From Rikenellaceae bacterium (GTDB lineage: Bacteria > Bacteroidota > Bacteroidia > Bacteroidales > Rikenellaceae): 64,000 bases of DNA. The notes under the pieces are model-generated. The model saw only the letters and a list, made by a program, of their open reading frames with translations. It was not told where the DNA came from and did not search any database. Location: assembly GCA_015060045.1 (NCBI GenBank), contig SUZH01000003.1:1-64000 (forward strand), read 5' to 3'. Below are positions 1 to 9,139 of the stretch, in pieces; the first letter of the stretch is position 1; each line of letters begins with the position of its first letter. A program made the translations under genes and the position numbers.

Positions 1-840
1 CTCGCTCTCCTGAACGAAGCCTATTATGAGAAGGTCGATTCGCTGGACGAGTGCAACGCCTATAACTCGGAGGCTTACTCGGCGCTGATCGCTCAACTCG
101 AGACCACCGACCAGCGTTCCGACGCATTCAAGGCCCTCGTCGAACAGTTTAACGCCATGCCCGACGAGGAGAAACTCACCGAGACAGCTCTCAATCAACG
201 AAAAGCGTATGAGGCGGAGTATCTGGCAGCGTTGCTTGCCATTCTCGACCAAGAGCCCACTATCGCCCGTTATGCCCTGCTGGCCGAGCAGATGCAGTAT
301 CGTCTGCCCGATGGAGCGATTCTCGAAATCTATGAACGTCGCTATGCCGATGCGCTGACCGATCACTATCTATCAGCCTATTGCCGCCGCCAATTGGCCG
401 GCTTACGCGTGGCCGTCGGCAAGCAGTACATCGACTTTGAAGCACCCGACGTAGAGGGAACGATGCACCGTCTGTCGACCTTGATGGAGGGCGCGGAGCT
501 GACACTGCTCGATTTGTGGGCTTCGTGGTGTGGCCCGTGCCGTCGCGGTTCGATAGCAGTACTACCACTCTACGAACAGTACAAAGAGCGCGGATTTAAG
601 GTAATCGGCGTGGCCCGCGAGTCGGAGGATTTGAGCGACCTGAAACGTGCCATCGAACAGGATGGTTATCCGTGGCCGCAGTTGGTGGAATTAGACGATC
701 GCATCCACCTCTGGTCGCAATATGGTTGCAGCAATGCCGCAGGGCGCAAATTCCTGCTCGACAAAGCAGGAACGATCCTCGCAATTGACCCTTCGGTGGA
801 GGAGCTGACAACGATTCTCAAAGAGCGATTGGGCGAATAG
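1..840 (+). CDS. TlpA-like thioredoxin-fold protein, 5' end outside window
   Basis: The frame is open from the first base, so the N-terminus and any signal peptide lie outside; 279 codons are visible. The first ~140 residues look helical and charged, like the N-terminal domain of Bacteroidetes TlpA/DUF4369-type proteins. A thioredoxin fold follows with the active-site motif WCGPC at visible residues 176-180. Such proteins are usually anchored in the periplasm and reduce disulfides of cytochrome or envelope substrates. An ATG at 157 gives an apparent internal start, but coding continues upstream in frame with the same character, so I treat 157 as internal. Fold is secure; substrate unknown. 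Confidence 0.85.
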   Translation, partial: LALLNEAYYEKVDSLDECNAYNSEAYSALIAQLETTDQRSDAFKALVEQFNAMPDEEKLTETALNQRKAYEAEYLAALLAILDQEPTIARYALLAEQMQYRLPDGAILEIYERRYADALTDHYLSAYCRRQLAGLRVAVGKQYIDFEAPDVEGTMHRLSTLMEGAELTLLDLWASWCGPCRRGSIAVLPLYEQYKERGFKVIGVARESEDLSDLKRAIEQDGYPWPQLVELDDRIHLWSQYGCSNAAGRKFLLDKAGTILAIDPSVEELTTILKERLGE

Positions 841-870
841 CGGGAGGTTTAGAATGTAGAATTAAAAATT

Positions 871-905
871 ATGAAAGGCGTGGTTCAATGAACCACGCCT
901 TTCAT
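871..905. terminator. Bidirectional hairpin, perfect 15-bp stem
   Basis: ATGAAAGGCGTGGTT and its exact complement are separated by a 5-base loop (CAATG). The hairpin sits about 30 bases after the thioredoxin-like gene. There is no long T-run, so terminator function is likely but not proven. Confidence 0.65.
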
Positions 906-927
906 GTAACAAGAGCTGTACTTTGCA

Positions 928-1049
928 GGAATTCGTAGAACAAGCGCTATTTTGAAGCTGCTCGAAGGCTGTTGCGACGCAGCATACTTTTCGTATGTGA
1001 GGAGCAACAGACAAGGCAGATGCCAAAAGGGCCTTGTTAGACGAATTCC
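928..1049. repeat. Structured intergenic element with imperfect terminal inverted repeats
   Basis: The ends match as an inverted repeat: GGAATTCGTAGAACAAGCGC at the left against GGAATTCGTCTAACAAGGCC read inward from the right (4 mismatches in 20). Inside is a long hairpin at 969-1010: CTGTTGC and CATAC on the left arm pair with GTATG and GCAACAG on the right, with a TTTTC loop. The element fills the gap between convergent genes and ends 5 bases from the DUF2461 stop codon. No second copy was seen in this window. It resembles a dispersed REP/MITE-like palindromic element or a structured 3' UTR. Confidence 0.6.
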
Positions 1050-1054
1050 CCACC

Positions 1055-1756
1055 CTACATCATCTCTTCGTAGCCGTATTCAATCGCTCTATTGAGCTGC
1101 TGGAGATACGGTTTGGCCGAGCGGAAACGGCGCAGCACCTGCTCCTCGAAATCGGGGGCGAGCACCTCCTCCTCGGTCAGGTCGAGCGAGAGGCAATGAT
1201 CTTTTAATTTGAGTAACTCATCGTAGGGCGTACCGCTCTCGAAGCCCATCGGGACACGCTTCAGGCTGTTTTCACGGTCGATTTCAAATTCCTCGGCAGC
1301 TGCAATATTTCGGAGCATCTCATCGCCATTATCCACAATCTCCTCGCGGATACTTCGCAAAATCACGGGCGGAATGCAGACCTGCCCGACCGCCAGGATC
1401 GAGTGGCCGATCATCGACGAACCCTCCACAACGGGTTCAAGGTGGATGTAATACCCCGCCAGCCCCGAGTTCTTGCCACGCGGTGCAATGAAGGCCGAGA
1501 AGTGGGTTTTATAGGGCGACTTATCGGCCGAAAAGCGGATATCGCGATTCATGCGGTAGGTGCACTCCTTGGCCTTCAGCCCTGCCACCGTGGGATCGAA
1601 CTCCGAGATACGATCGGCCAAATGCTCCACCCATCTTTCAAAGCGACCACGGTGCAGCTTATAGCGATCGCGGTTTTCGTCCATCCACGGCTTATGGTTA
1701 TTGGCGGCCAACTCACGCAGGAAGTCGAGCGCCTCGGCAATTTCGTTGGGGTTCAT
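1055..1756 (-). CDS. DUF2461 (TIGR02453) family protein
   Basis: A 233-residue soluble protein. The segment with CTYRMNRDIRFS followed by KSPYKTHFSAFIAPRG is the signature of the DUF2461/TIGR02453 family, and the length is typical. No enzymatic role is established for the family. The start codon lies 2 bases after the stop codon of the metal permease gene, so the two are probably co-transcribed and translationally coupled, but the family is widespread and the metal link is only contextual. No signal peptide or membrane segment is visible. Confidence 0.85.
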   Translation of the reverse strand: MNPNEIAEALDFLRELAANNHKPWMDENRDRYKLHRGRFERWVEHLADRISEFDPTVAGLKAKECTYRMNRDIRFSADKSPYKTHFSAFIAPRGKNSGLAGYYIHLEPVVEGSSMIGHSILAVGQVCIPPVILRSIREEIVDNGDEMLRNIAAAEEFEIDRENSLKRVPMGFESGTPYDELLKLKDHCLSLDLTEEEVLAPDFEEQVLRRFRSAKPYLQQLNRAIEYGYEEMM

Positions 1757-1758
1757 CG

Positions 1759-2994
1759 TTACGCAAGATACTCGTAGCCGAGTTCATTAATCAGGTCGAT
1801 CACTTTCTGCTCCTCCACCGAACCCGTCACATAAGCAACACCTGCCTCCAAATCGACACGCACGGCCTCTACGCCCTCTAACTTGGCGAGGTTACGCTCC
1901 ACGTTCGCTTTGCAGTGGTTGCACATCATGCCTTTAATCTTATAACTTTTCTCCATAGTTTGGGTTGTTTGTTGTTCAACTTCCGTGTGCTGATGGCGGC
2001 GCACCAAGGCAACGACCAGCAGCACGGTAAAGAGTACGGCCGAGGCCGTCTTCCACCAGGGGAGCGTAGCTCCGTGGCAACAAGCGGCAGCATACTCGGT
2101 CGAGGCAGCCGTAAACCACTCCCGAGGCAGCAGATAATCAATGCCCAGACCGAAAGTCATCGCTCCGAGGATAATCGAAACGAGGTACAGGACAAGCGTC
2201 TTGCGCCCCAACACCTTACCGATTACCAGGATGGCGGCCATATTCGTTGCCGGGCCTGCCATCAACAGCACAAAGGCTGCTCCGGGCGACAATCCTTTGA
2301 GCATCAGGGCGGCAGCAATCGGTACTGAACCGGTAGCACAGAGGTACATCGGAGCCGAAATAGCCAGCACCAGGAGCATATTCAGGAGCGGACGATCGCC
2401 AAACTCGGCAAAGAATCCATCGGGTACCAAGACCGTAATTGCACCCGCAATGAGCAAGCCCACAACGAGCCATTTTCCGATGTCCTGCATCATCTGCCCA
2501 AAGCCATATTTCAAAGCCTCCACGCAACGTGCCCCGAAGCCCGTAGGCAGCTCCGTGTGCGTGGTCGTAGCGATTGCTTCTACCCCATTGTCGCGGGTCA
2601 AAGCGCCCACTAAAGCGCCACCGCCCAAAGCCGTGACCAAAGCAGCCAACGGGCGCAGTAAGGCAAAAGGAAGACCCAGGAGCGACGCCGTGGCGGCGAT
2701 CGAATCGACACCCGTTTGGGGCGTAGCAATCAGAAACGAGACGGTAGCGGCGTGCGAAGCACCCTCACGACGCATCGACATCGCCGTCGGAATCACGCCA
2801 CACGAGCAGAGCGGCAGGGGCACACCGAAGAGCGCGGCCAGAACAACCGAGCGGAAATCGTTTCCCGAGAGGTAGCGGGCATAGACCGTGCGCGGCACAA
2901 AGGCGTGCAGGATACCTGCAATCAGGAATCCGAGCAACAGGTATGGAGCCATCTCGGCCACCAAGACTACTAATGGCATCAAATACTCCTGCAT
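1759..2994 (-). CDS. SO_0444-like metal permease with C-terminal HMA domain
   Basis: A 411-residue multi-spanning membrane protein of the DUF318/ArsP-like permease group, closest in architecture to SO_0444-family Cu/Zn efflux transporters. The permease part (about residues 1-330) has the conserved PLCSCGVIP segment with Cys63 and Cys65 and a second conserved half after a hydrophilic loop. A linker leads to a heavy-metal-associated domain (about 348-411) with the metal-binding motif MCNHC. It probably exports a soft metal or metalloid, with the HMA domain delivering cargo. It lies between a NifX-like Cys/His-rich protein and DUF2461 in one operon. Substrate cannot be fixed from sequence. Confidence 0.85.
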   Translation of the reverse strand: MQEYLMPLVVLVAEMAPYLLLGFLIAGILHAFVPRTVYARYLSGNDFRSVVLAALFGVPLPLCSCGVIPTAMSMRREGASHAATVSFLIATPQTGVDSIAATASLLGLPFALLRPLAALVTALGGGALVGALTRDNGVEAIATTTHTELPTGFGARCVEALKYGFGQMMQDIGKWLVVGLLIAGAITVLVPDGFFAEFGDRPLLNMLLVLAISAPMYLCATGSVPIAAALMLKGLSPGAAFVLLMAGPATNMAAILVIGKVLGRKTLVLYLVSIILGAMTFGLGIDYLLPREWFTAASTEYAAACCHGATLPWWKTASAVLFTVLLVVALVRRHQHTEVEQQTTQTMEKSYKIKGMMCNHCKANVERNLAKLEGVEAVRVDLEAGVAYVTGSVEEQKVIDLINELGYEYLA

Positions 2995-2998
2995 GGCA

Positions 2999-3376
2999 TT
3001 AAGCGTGATGATCGTGACACTCGTGCGAATGGCAACCCTCGCCCGAATCGACTACACGACCGGCCAAATAGGCCTCGATCAACTCCATGACCGCTCCGTG
3101 GCAACCCCTCACGACACGGATGCCATTCTGCTCCAAGACACGCTTCGCCCCTTCGCCCATATTACCGGCCAACATCACACGTACACCCTTTTCGGCCAAC
3201 ACAGGAGCAATGCCCGACTTACAGCCGCACCCCTCGGGTGAGGGCATCCTGTCGGTTGCGGTTATGCGGTTGGCCACCAAGGTGAAAATCGTATAATAGG
3301 CGCAGTGGCCGAAGTGGTCATCAACCACGCCGTCGCGGGTCGGCACGGCGACTTTCGTAGTTTCGAGTGCAAACAT
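2999..3376 (-). CDS. NifB/NifX-type cofactor-binding protein with Cys/His-rich tail
   Basis: A 125-residue protein with the dinitrogenase iron-molybdenum cofactor-binding fold: VAVPTRDGVVDDHFGHC near the N-terminus and the GCGCKSG, AGNMGEGA and GCHG segments expected of the family. The last ~15 residues (GCHSHECHDHHA) are almost all Cys, His and acidic, a probable metal-binding tail. No nif genes are nearby; stand-alone members are common in anaerobes and are thought to bind Fe-S or metal cofactors. It is the first gene of the operon, with the metal permease starting 4 bases after its stop codon, which suggests a metal chaperone or sensor role (inference). Confidence 0.85.
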   Translation of the reverse strand: MFALETTKVAVPTRDGVVDDHFGHCAYYTIFTLVANRITATDRMPSPEGCGCKSGIAPVLAEKGVRVMLAGNMGEGAKRVLEQNGIRVVRGCHGAVMELIEAYLAGRVVDSGEGCHSHECHDHHA

Positions 3377-3397
3377 TGTTTGTCAATTTATTTCATG

Positions 3398-3429
3398 CAA
3401 AATTACATTTTTCGACTGTAAAACGCAAA
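3398..3429 (-). promoter_or_regulatory. Bacteroidetes promoter for the NifX-permease-DUF2461 operon
   Basis: On the minus strand TAATTTTG (3405 to 3398) matches the -7 box TAnnTTTG, with TTTG at 3429-3426 as the -33 element, 20 bases apart. It lies about 20 bases upstream of the first start codon. Confidence 0.7.
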
Positions 3430-3444
3430 CCATGCGCAGGAGAT

Positions 3445-3474
3445 TTTGTCGAACCGATTTTTTTCGTAACTTTG
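3445..3474 (+). promoter_or_regulatory. Bacteroidetes promoter for the cupin gene
   Basis: TTTG at 3445-3448 and TAACTTTG at 3467-3474 are spaced 18 bases apart, matching the -33/-7 pattern. The start codon is 33 bases downstream. Confidence 0.75.
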
Positions 3475-3507
3475 TAGAGTTAGAACCAATTTAATACACT
3501 TTATACC

Positions 3508-3852
3508 ATGAAAACACGCAGTACGGTTTATCAGATTGAGAAAGAGATGCAGTGGGAGCCCGCAGGTGAGGGTGTTACCCGCCAGATTATGGCCTACGAC
3601 GGTCAGATTATGCTCGTCAAGGTGAAGTTCGAGACGGGTGCCGTGGGTGCTCCCCACACGCACTACCATTCGCAGGCTTCGTATATCGTGAGCGGTAAGT
3701 TCGAGCTGACGATCGGTGGCGAGAAGAAGATCCTGGAGGCTGGCGACGGCTACTATGTGGAGCCCGACGAGCTGCACGGCGCAGTCTGCCTGGAGGCAGG
3801 TGTGCTGATCGACTGCTTTACCCCGATGCGCGCCGACTTCCTGAAGAAATAA
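3508..3852 (+). CDS. Small single-domain cupin protein
   Basis: A 114-residue protein made of one cupin (RmlC-like) barrel. Metal-binding motif 1 is visible as HTHYHSQ around residues 50-56, where the usual Glu is Gln, and motif 2 as GDGYYVEPDELHG with its His around residue 90. Small cupins of this type bind a divalent metal and serve as isomerases, dioxygenases or sensors; the substrate cannot be read from sequence. It is monocistronic, with its own promoter and a strong terminator. No signal peptide, so cytoplasmic. Confidence 0.85.
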   Translation: MKTRSTVYQIEKEMQWEPAGEGVTRQIMAYDGQIMLVKVKFETGAVGAPHTHYHSQASYIVSGKFELTIGGEKKILEAGDGYYVEPDELHGAVCLEAGVLIDCFTPMRADFLKK

Positions 3853-3873
3853 GAAGCGGCTACATATTATCAA

Positions 3874-3910
3874 AAAGCAGGCTACCTCGTTCAAGGTAGC
3901 CTGCTTTGTT
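3874..3910. terminator. Bidirectional terminator between cupin and UroD-like gene
   Basis: A perfect 14-bp stem (AAAGCAGGCTACCT with its complement) and a CGTTCA loop lie between convergent genes; A and T stretches flank it. Confidence 0.85.
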
Positions 3911-3926
3911 TATTGTTAGACAACTT

Positions 3927-4979
3927 CTACTCCTCGGTTGCGTTGTGACCCGTGTTGATCGCCGTCCAAATGTTCTCGATCGGCGCCTCCGATACGGTGC
4001 ATTCGGCACCTACCATCATCTTGCCCTTCGGGCCATCGGCCAGGGCCTTCTTTACAACCGCTTTAACCACCTCGGGGCTCTCGGTGATAATCTCCTTGTG
4101 GCGATCCAAACCACCCAAAACGGGGCGCTTGAAGAGTGCATAGCCATCCTGAAGCGTGAAGGGTGTGCCATTCAGCACCAACGGCGTATTGACAATGTGG
4201 CCCGGATAATCCAGATAGCGGGTCAGGTCATCATACGTTCCCTCCCAGTCGCAGATGTGCAGGATGCTCATCTTGGCACCCTCGGCACAACGATTCATGA
4301 TGCGCAGGTCGAAGGGTTTGATCAGCTCCTCGAAGAAGCCGGGGATGTAGTAGTACTTCATCTCGCCACCCTGCGTGGTCATGTAGAAGCCCTCGATGCC
4401 AATCTCCTTGCAGGCGTCGACCAGCCACTCCAACGCCACGGCGTAGTAGCCGAATACGCGCTTCAGATCCTCGGGGCGCTCTTGAGCCGCTTTGGCAATA
4501 TTCTCATCGCCCAGCGACTGGCGAGCCACCTGATAGGGCGAATAGATCGTCGGGAGGATGTAAACATCGTTACCCACCAGGCGGTTCAGCTCCTTGATCA
4601 CCTCAAAGGTGGGGCGATAGTAATCCTCGGGCACGGGGGCAATGTTATCCCACATCTCCTGCTTATCGAGATCAGCAATTTCATCGGGACGCTGCTCGAA
4701 CTGCACCTTCAGTACATCGGCATTGGTCTGCAGCAGGTAGTTGATGTGGCTTCTTACAGCACCTTCGCCCACCTTCGAGTTGGCGTCGAAATGGACAAAG
4801 AAAGCACCGGGGACATACGATTCGTCGAGCGTACCGGCTACAAAGGCATCCATCAACTCCTTCTTGTTGGCAGGAATCTCCGAACCGTTGTTCGATGTAC
4901 ACGATGACACGGAAAGTGTCGAAACAGCCAACAGTGCTGCTACAACGCCCTTGGCCGATAAATTCTTAAGATGTTTCAT
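3927..4979 (-). CDS. Exported UroD-fold lipoprotein
   Basis: A 350-residue protein of the uroporphyrinogen decarboxylase superfamily, seen from the fold-wide pattern of short conserved blocks (QFEQRPDEI, PTIYSPYQVAR, GFYMTTQGG, SILHICDWEG, KMMVGAECTV). The superfamily includes heme-pathway decarboxylases and cobalamin/methyl-transfer proteins. This one starts with a lipoprotein signal: a basic start, a hydrophobic stretch and the lipobox VSSC at about residues 24-27, so it should be exported and lipidated. That is unusual for a fold normally found in the cytoplasm. It is monocistronic, so context gives no function; heme synthesis is unlikely given the predicted location. Confidence 0.8.
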   Translation of the reverse strand: MKHLKNLSAKGVVAALLAVSTLSVSSCTSNNGSEIPANKKELMDAFVAGTLDESYVPGAFFVHFDANSKVGEGAVRSHINYLLQTNADVLKVQFEQRPDEIADLDKQEMWDNIAPVPEDYYRPTFEVIKELNRLVGNDVYILPTIYSPYQVARQSLGDENIAKAAQERPEDLKRVFGYYAVALEWLVDACKEIGIEGFYMTTQGGEMKYYYIPGFFEELIKPFDLRIMNRCAEGAKMSILHICDWEGTYDDLTRYLDYPGHIVNTPLVLNGTPFTLQDGYALFKRPVLGGLDRHKEIITESPEVVKAVVKKALADGPKGKMMVGAECTVSEAPIENIWTAINTGHNATEE

Positions 4980-5041
4980 TTGTACAATTTTTGATGGGTT
5001 CTACGATTTATTTCGTTATTGAGCATTAAGTTTTTAACACC

Positions 5042-5049
5042 CAAAATTA
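5042..5049 (-). promoter_or_regulatory. Probable -7 box of the UroD-like gene
   Basis: TAATTTTG on the minus strand matches TAnnTTTG about 65 bases before the start codon. The -33 element is weak (TTGG near 5072). Confidence 0.45.
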
Positions 5050-5148
5050 GCAAAATATTTTCAATTTTGCCAACCATATCTCTTAATCTCAATCGAAAGG
5101 CACTTTTTTTGCAAGATTGTGGGATGTGAAATGTAAAACATCCTGCTT

Positions 5149-5691
5149 ATGAAACGCTTTTTATTGGCGGTTGTAGCGTTACTGTTGGTTGTTGCAACCG
5201 CAAGTGTCATCGGACAGAAAAAGAATCTCTCGCCCAAAGAGGAGCGACGCGAGGTGCGTGAACAACGGCGCGCCCAGCGATTAGCCGAGTATGAGAAGAT
5301 GATCGATTCGATCGTGCTCTCGCATAATTTTCAGTTCAACCCCCAGACCATGCAACGCCAGCCTGCAGGGCCGATGCGCACGATCATGAATCCCGAATAC
5401 AACGTCGGCGTATGGGGATCGGTAGCCGATATCTGCCTTCCCTACATCAAAGGTTACACACCGCCTTATTTCGTCACGGTGCTCAACTACACGATTCCCT
5501 CGCTCGATAATTTTGTAACGGAGCAGACCCACGAGGGATGGATGGTGAGTTTCTCGTCGCCGCTCTTCAGCGGAACGACCTACACCTTTGTCTTTGAGAT
5601 CTACTCACGTACGGGTGGAGCTGTGCTGACCATAAAAAATCCCTGGTACAGCGATGTGCAGTACTCAGGGACCATTACGCAGCTCTATTAG
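5149..5691 (+). CDS. DUF4251 family periplasmic protein
   Basis: A 180-residue protein with a clear N-terminal signal (MKRFLLAVVALLLVVATASV...) and then a highly charged, KE/RE-rich helix (residues 24-50) before a beta-rich domain. The block FNPQTMQRQPAGPMRTIMNPEYNVGV and the later CLPYIKGYTPPY resemble the Bacteroidetes DUF4251 family, whose function is unknown. It is monocistronic and converges on ispF with only 14 bases between the stop codons, where no terminator is visible. Location is probably periplasmic or outer-membrane associated. Confidence 0.75.
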   Translation: MKRFLLAVVALLLVVATASVIGQKKNLSPKEERREVREQRRAQRLAEYEKMIDSIVLSHNFQFNPQTMQRQPAGPMRTIMNPEYNVGVWGSVADICLPYIKGYTPPYFVTVLNYTIPSLDNFVTEQTHEGWMVSFSSPLFSGTTYTFVFEIYSRTGGAVLTIKNPWYSDVQYSGTITQLY

Positions 5692-5705
5692 CGGCCTATC
5701 CTCCG

Positions 5706-6185
5706 TTAAATCTTGTATATCAGTGCTACGGCGCTTACCGAAACGCCCTCTTCGCGGCCCTCGAAACCAAGATGCTCTGTGGTTGTGGCTTTGACCGATA
5801 CACGGTCATCGTCCACACCCATTGCATCGGCCAGGGCGCGACGCATCGCATCGATGTAGGGACGCAACTTCGGCCGTTGCATGCGGATCGTGCAATCGAC
5901 ATTTCCGATCGCATAGCCCTTCTCCTGAAGCAGTGCCACAACACGGTGCAAAAGAATCTTCGAGTCGATGCCGCCAAACTCGGCCGATGTGTCGGGAAAG
6001 TGCAGGCCGATATCGCCCAAGGCGGCCGCCCCCAAAAGGGCATCACAAATGGCATGGATCGCCACATCGCCATCCGAGTGAGCCACAAAGCCCTTCTCGT
6101 AGGGGATCTCTACCCCACCTAACACGAGGCGCAAACCTTCGCGCAACACGTGCACATCATAACCGTGTCCGATTCTAAAATTCAT
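5706..6185 (-). CDS. ispF: 2-C-methyl-D-erythritol 2,4-cyclodiphosphate synthase
   Basis: A 159-residue protein of normal length for IspF, which makes 2-C-methylerythritol 2,4-cyclodiphosphate in the non-mevalonate isoprenoid pathway. The zinc ligands are visible in GYDVH (Asp and His at 8 and 10) and in AHSDGDVA (His about 35); the substrate loop HFPDTSAEFGGIDS and the C-terminal TTTEHLGFEGREEG block are intact. It starts 14 bases after the stop codon of uvrA and is probably co-transcribed with it, although the pathways are unrelated. Confidence 0.97.
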   Translation of the reverse strand: MNFRIGHGYDVHVLREGLRLVLGGVEIPYEKGFVAHSDGDVAIHAICDALLGAAALGDIGLHFPDTSAEFGGIDSKILLHRVVALLQEKGYAIGNVDCTIRMQRPKLRPYIDAMRRALADAMGVDDDRVSVKATTTEHLGFEGREEGVSVSAVALIYKI

Positions 6186-6199
6186 CTTCGTAATTCTAT

Positions 6200-9019
6200 T
6201 TAGAGGCCCATCTCCTTGAGGAAACGACCCGTATAACTCGCTTCACATTGTGCCACCTCGCGGGGTGTACCCGTAGCCACGATATGGCCACCAGCCGCAC
6301 CGCCCTCGGGACCGATATCGATTAGGTGGTCGGCCACCTTCACCACATCCAGATTATGCTCAATGACGATCACCGTATTGCCGCGATCGACCAACTTATT
6401 GAGCACGTCCAGGAGGATGCGCACATCCTCAAAGTGCAGACCTGTGGTCGGCTCATCCAAAATATAGAGCGTACGTCCCGTATCACTTTTGGCCAGTTCC
6501 GAGGATAGCTTGATACGCTGGCTTTCACCACCCGACAGGGTCGTGCAGGGCTGACCGAGGGTCAGGTAACCCAAGCCGACATCCTGGATCGCCTTCAGTT
6601 TCTGGTAGATCGAGGGCACCGGTTCGAAGAACTCCACCGCCATATTGACTGTCATATTCAGCACATCGTTGATCGACTTACCCTTGTATTTCACCTCCAG
6701 CGTCTCGCGGTTGTAGCGATTCCCGCCACAGGCCTTACAACGCACATAGACATCGGGCAGGAAGTTCATCTCGATCGTCTGTACACCCGCGCCTCGGCAC
6801 TCCTCACAACGACCTCCACGTACGTTGAACGAGAAGTGACCCGCCTTGTAGCCACGCATCTGGGCATCGGGGGTCTTCTCGAAGAGTTTGCGGATGTCGG
6901 TAAAGACATTCGAGTAGGTGGCCGGATTGCTACGCGGTGTACGACCAATGGGCGACTGATCCACCACGACGAGTTTATCAATCTTCTCAATACCTTCGAT
7001 CGAATCATAAGCCAGCGGTCGGTCGAGTGAACGATAGAGTTTCTGGCTCAAAATCGGACGCAGGGTCTCGTTTACGAGGGTCGATTTACCAGATCCGCTG
7101 ACACCCGTCACACAGATCAGTTTCCCGAGCGGAAAATCGACATCAACGCCCTTGAGGTTATTGCCCCGTGCGCCACGAATCGTAATCTTTTCGCCCGACC
7201 CCTTGCGTAGTTCCGTCGGAATTTCAATCTTCCGACGGCCCGTGAGGTAATCGGCCGTAATCGAATCGGCCTTTGCAATCTCCTCAAAGCTACCGGCGGC
7301 GACAATTTTACCGCCTTTACGCCCCGCCTTGGGACCTACGTCGACAATAAAGTCGGCCGCACGCATCATCTCCTCGTCATGCTCTACGACGATGACCGAA
7401 TTACCCGCATCGCGCAACTCTTTGAGGCTGCGAATCAGCCGTTGGTTATCGCGCTGATGCAGACCGATCGAGGGCTCATCCAAAATATAGAGGACATTGA
7501 CCAACTTCGAGCCAATCTGGGTTGCCAAACGAATACGCTGACTCTCACCACCCGACAAGGTGCGCGACGCACGATCAAGCGAGAGATAGCCCAGCCCGAC
7601 ATCGACCAAAAAACGCAGGCGTTCACGAATCTCCTTCACGATCTCGCGGGCAATCTGCTGCTCTTTCTGATCCATGCGCTCCTCGATATGCTCCATCCAT
7701 GCCGAGAACTCCAGAATCGACATAGCCGACAGATCGGCAATGTTCTCTTCACCAATGCGGAAGTGCAGTGCCTCGTCTTTGAGGCGCGTACCACCGCAAG
7801 CCGAACATTTCTGATAGACGAGGAATTGACCCTTCCACTTCTGGCCCTTCTTCGAGTCCTCATCCTCCATACGGTCGATGTACTCGGCCACACCCTCCCA
7901 CTGCAGAAACTGAATACCGCCGGCGGGTGAGCTAAAGCGGCTCAAATCGACCGTCAGAGGCTCTGCATCGCCATACAGAACCGCCTTCAGGGCACCTTCA
8001 GAAAGGGTCTCGATCGGATCTTCGAGCGTAAAGTCATATTTACGACCCAGCATCTCGAGCATCGCAAAGGTCATGTTGTTGCGGTGCTTACCAAGCGGCT
8101 CAACCGCCCCTTCGCGCAACGATTTCTTGGGATCGGGGATGATTTTTTCAAGGTCAAAGACTGCCTCTTCGCCCAGACCGTTGCAGTGCGGGCAAGCACC
8201 CTTCGGCGAGTTAAACGAGAAGGTGTGCGGAGCAGGATCCTCAAACGCCACGCCCGTCGAGGGGCACATCAAGTGGCGCGAATAGTAGCGCTGCTCATCC
8301 GTGCCGTAGTCATAGACCGACATCGTACCCTTACCCTGACGCATCGCCTCCTTCAAGGAGGTCATGATGCGGTCACGCGACTCCTCATTCACACGCAAAC
8401 GATCTACCACGAGATCAATCGTGTGAGTCTTGTAGCGATCCAAGCGCATACCGGCCTGAAACTCACGAATCTCACCGTCGATGCGGGCATAGAGGTAACC
8501 CTTCTTGGCCAGCGATTCGAACAATTCGCGGTAGTGGCCCTTACGGCCCTTCACCACGGGAGCCATCAGGGCAATTTTGCGCCCTGCGAAACTCTCCATG
8601 ATCAACTCGGCGATGCGATCATCGGTATAGTGCACCATCCGTTCGCCCGTGATGGGCGAATAGGCACGCGATGCACGGGCAAACAACAGACGCAGGAAAT
8701 CGTTGATCTCGGTCACGGTACCCACCGTCGAGCGGGGGTTCTTGTTTGTGGTCTTCTGTTCGATGGCTACCACAGGGCTGAGGCCCGTAATCTTATCCAC
8801 ATCGGGTCGCTCCATCGACCCCACAAAGTGGCGGGCATAGGCCGACAGGGTCTCCATATAGCGACGCTGTCCCTCGGCATAGATTGTATCGAACGCCAAC
8901 GACGATTTACCCGACCCCGAAAGTCCCGTCACTACGACCAATTCGTGGCGCGGAATCTCCAGATCGACATTCTTTAGGTTGTGCACGCGGGCACCCAATA
9001 TTTGAATCTTATCCTGCAT
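6200..9019 (-). CDS. uvrA: UvrABC excision repair ATPase subunit A
   Basis: UvrA finds helix-distorting DNA damage and loads UvrB. The 939-residue protein has two ABC ATPase modules, each with a P-loop (GLSGSGKSS near the start, GVSGSGKST in the second half), signature LSGGESQRI and Walker B YILDEPS/YILDEPT. Zinc-module cysteines are visible around [17 protein letters not shown] and CKACGG. I chose the ATG at 9019 rather than an in-frame one at 9079: it is preceded by AGGAGAAG, the protein then begins like other UvrAs ([17 protein letters not shown]), and the upstream ATG lies inside the promoter -7 box. Confidence 0.97.
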   Translation of the reverse strand: MQDKIQILGARVHNLKNVDLEIPRHELVVVTGLSGSGKSSLAFDTIYAEGQRRYMETLSAYARHFVGSMERPDVDKITGLSPVVAIEQKTTNKNPRSTVGTVTEINDFLRLLFARASRAYSPITGERMVHYTDDRIAELIMESFAGRKIALMAPVVKGRKGHYRELFESLAKKGYLYARIDGEIREFQAGMRLDRYKTHTIDLVVDRLRVNEESRDRIMTSLKEAMRQGKGTMSVYDYGTDEQRYYSRHLMCPSTGVAFEDPAPHTFSFNSPKGACPHCNGLGEEAVFDLEKIIPDPKKSLREGAVEPLGKHRNNMTFAMLEMLGRKYDFTLEDPIETLSEGALKAVLYGDAEPLTVDLSRFSSPAGGIQFLQWEGVAEYIDRMEDEDSKKGQKWKGQFLVYQKCSACGGTRLKDEALHFRIGEENIADLSAMSILEFSAWMEHIEERMDQKEQQIAREIVKEIRERLRFLVDVGLGYLSLDRASRTLSGGESQRIRLATQIGSKLVNVLYILDEPSIGLHQRDNQRLIRSLKELRDAGNSVIVVEHDEEMMRAADFIVDVGPKAGRKGGKIVAAGSFEEIAKADSITADYLTGRRKIEIPTELRKGSGEKITIRGARGNNLKGVDVDFPLGKLICVTGVSGSGKSTLVNETLRPILSQKLYRSLDRPLAYDSIEGIEKIDKLVVVDQSPIGRTPRSNPATYSNVFTDIRKLFEKTPDAQMRGYKAGHFSFNVRGGRCEECRGAGVQTIEMNFLPDVYVRCKACGGNRYNRETLEVKYKGKSINDVLNMTVNMAVEFFEPVPSIYQKLKAIQDVGLGYLTLGQPCTTLSGGESQRIKLSSELAKSDTGRTLYILDEPTTGLHFEDVRILLDVLNKLVDRGNTVIVIEHNLDVVKVADHLIDIGPEGGAAGGHIVATGTPREVAQCEASYTGRFLKEMGL

Positions 9020-9076
9020 CTTCTCCTCAAACGTCCCGCCACGACCATTTATTTCGTCGCAGAAGGGGCGAATATG

Positions 9077-9084
9077 CAAAGATA
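9077..9084 (-). promoter_or_regulatory. -7 box of the uvrA-ispF operon
   Basis: TATCTTTG on the minus strand matches TAnnTTTG. It overlaps the possible upstream ATG at 9079, which therefore cannot be in the transcript, and so decides the uvrA start. The -33 element is not clear. Confidence 0.65.
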
Positions 9085-9139
9085 CAACACTTCGATGAAA
9101 AGAGGAAGTAACGGCGAATAGTTTTTCGAGAAAAATCGC

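Noticed and set aside
862..1053. 63-codon minus-strand frame in the repeat element
   Set aside because: It is generated by the palindromic element and terminator, with no protein-like composition.
9020..9079. Longer uvrA N-terminus starting at 9079
   Set aside because: The extra 20 residues match no UvrA, and that ATG is inside the promoter -7 box.
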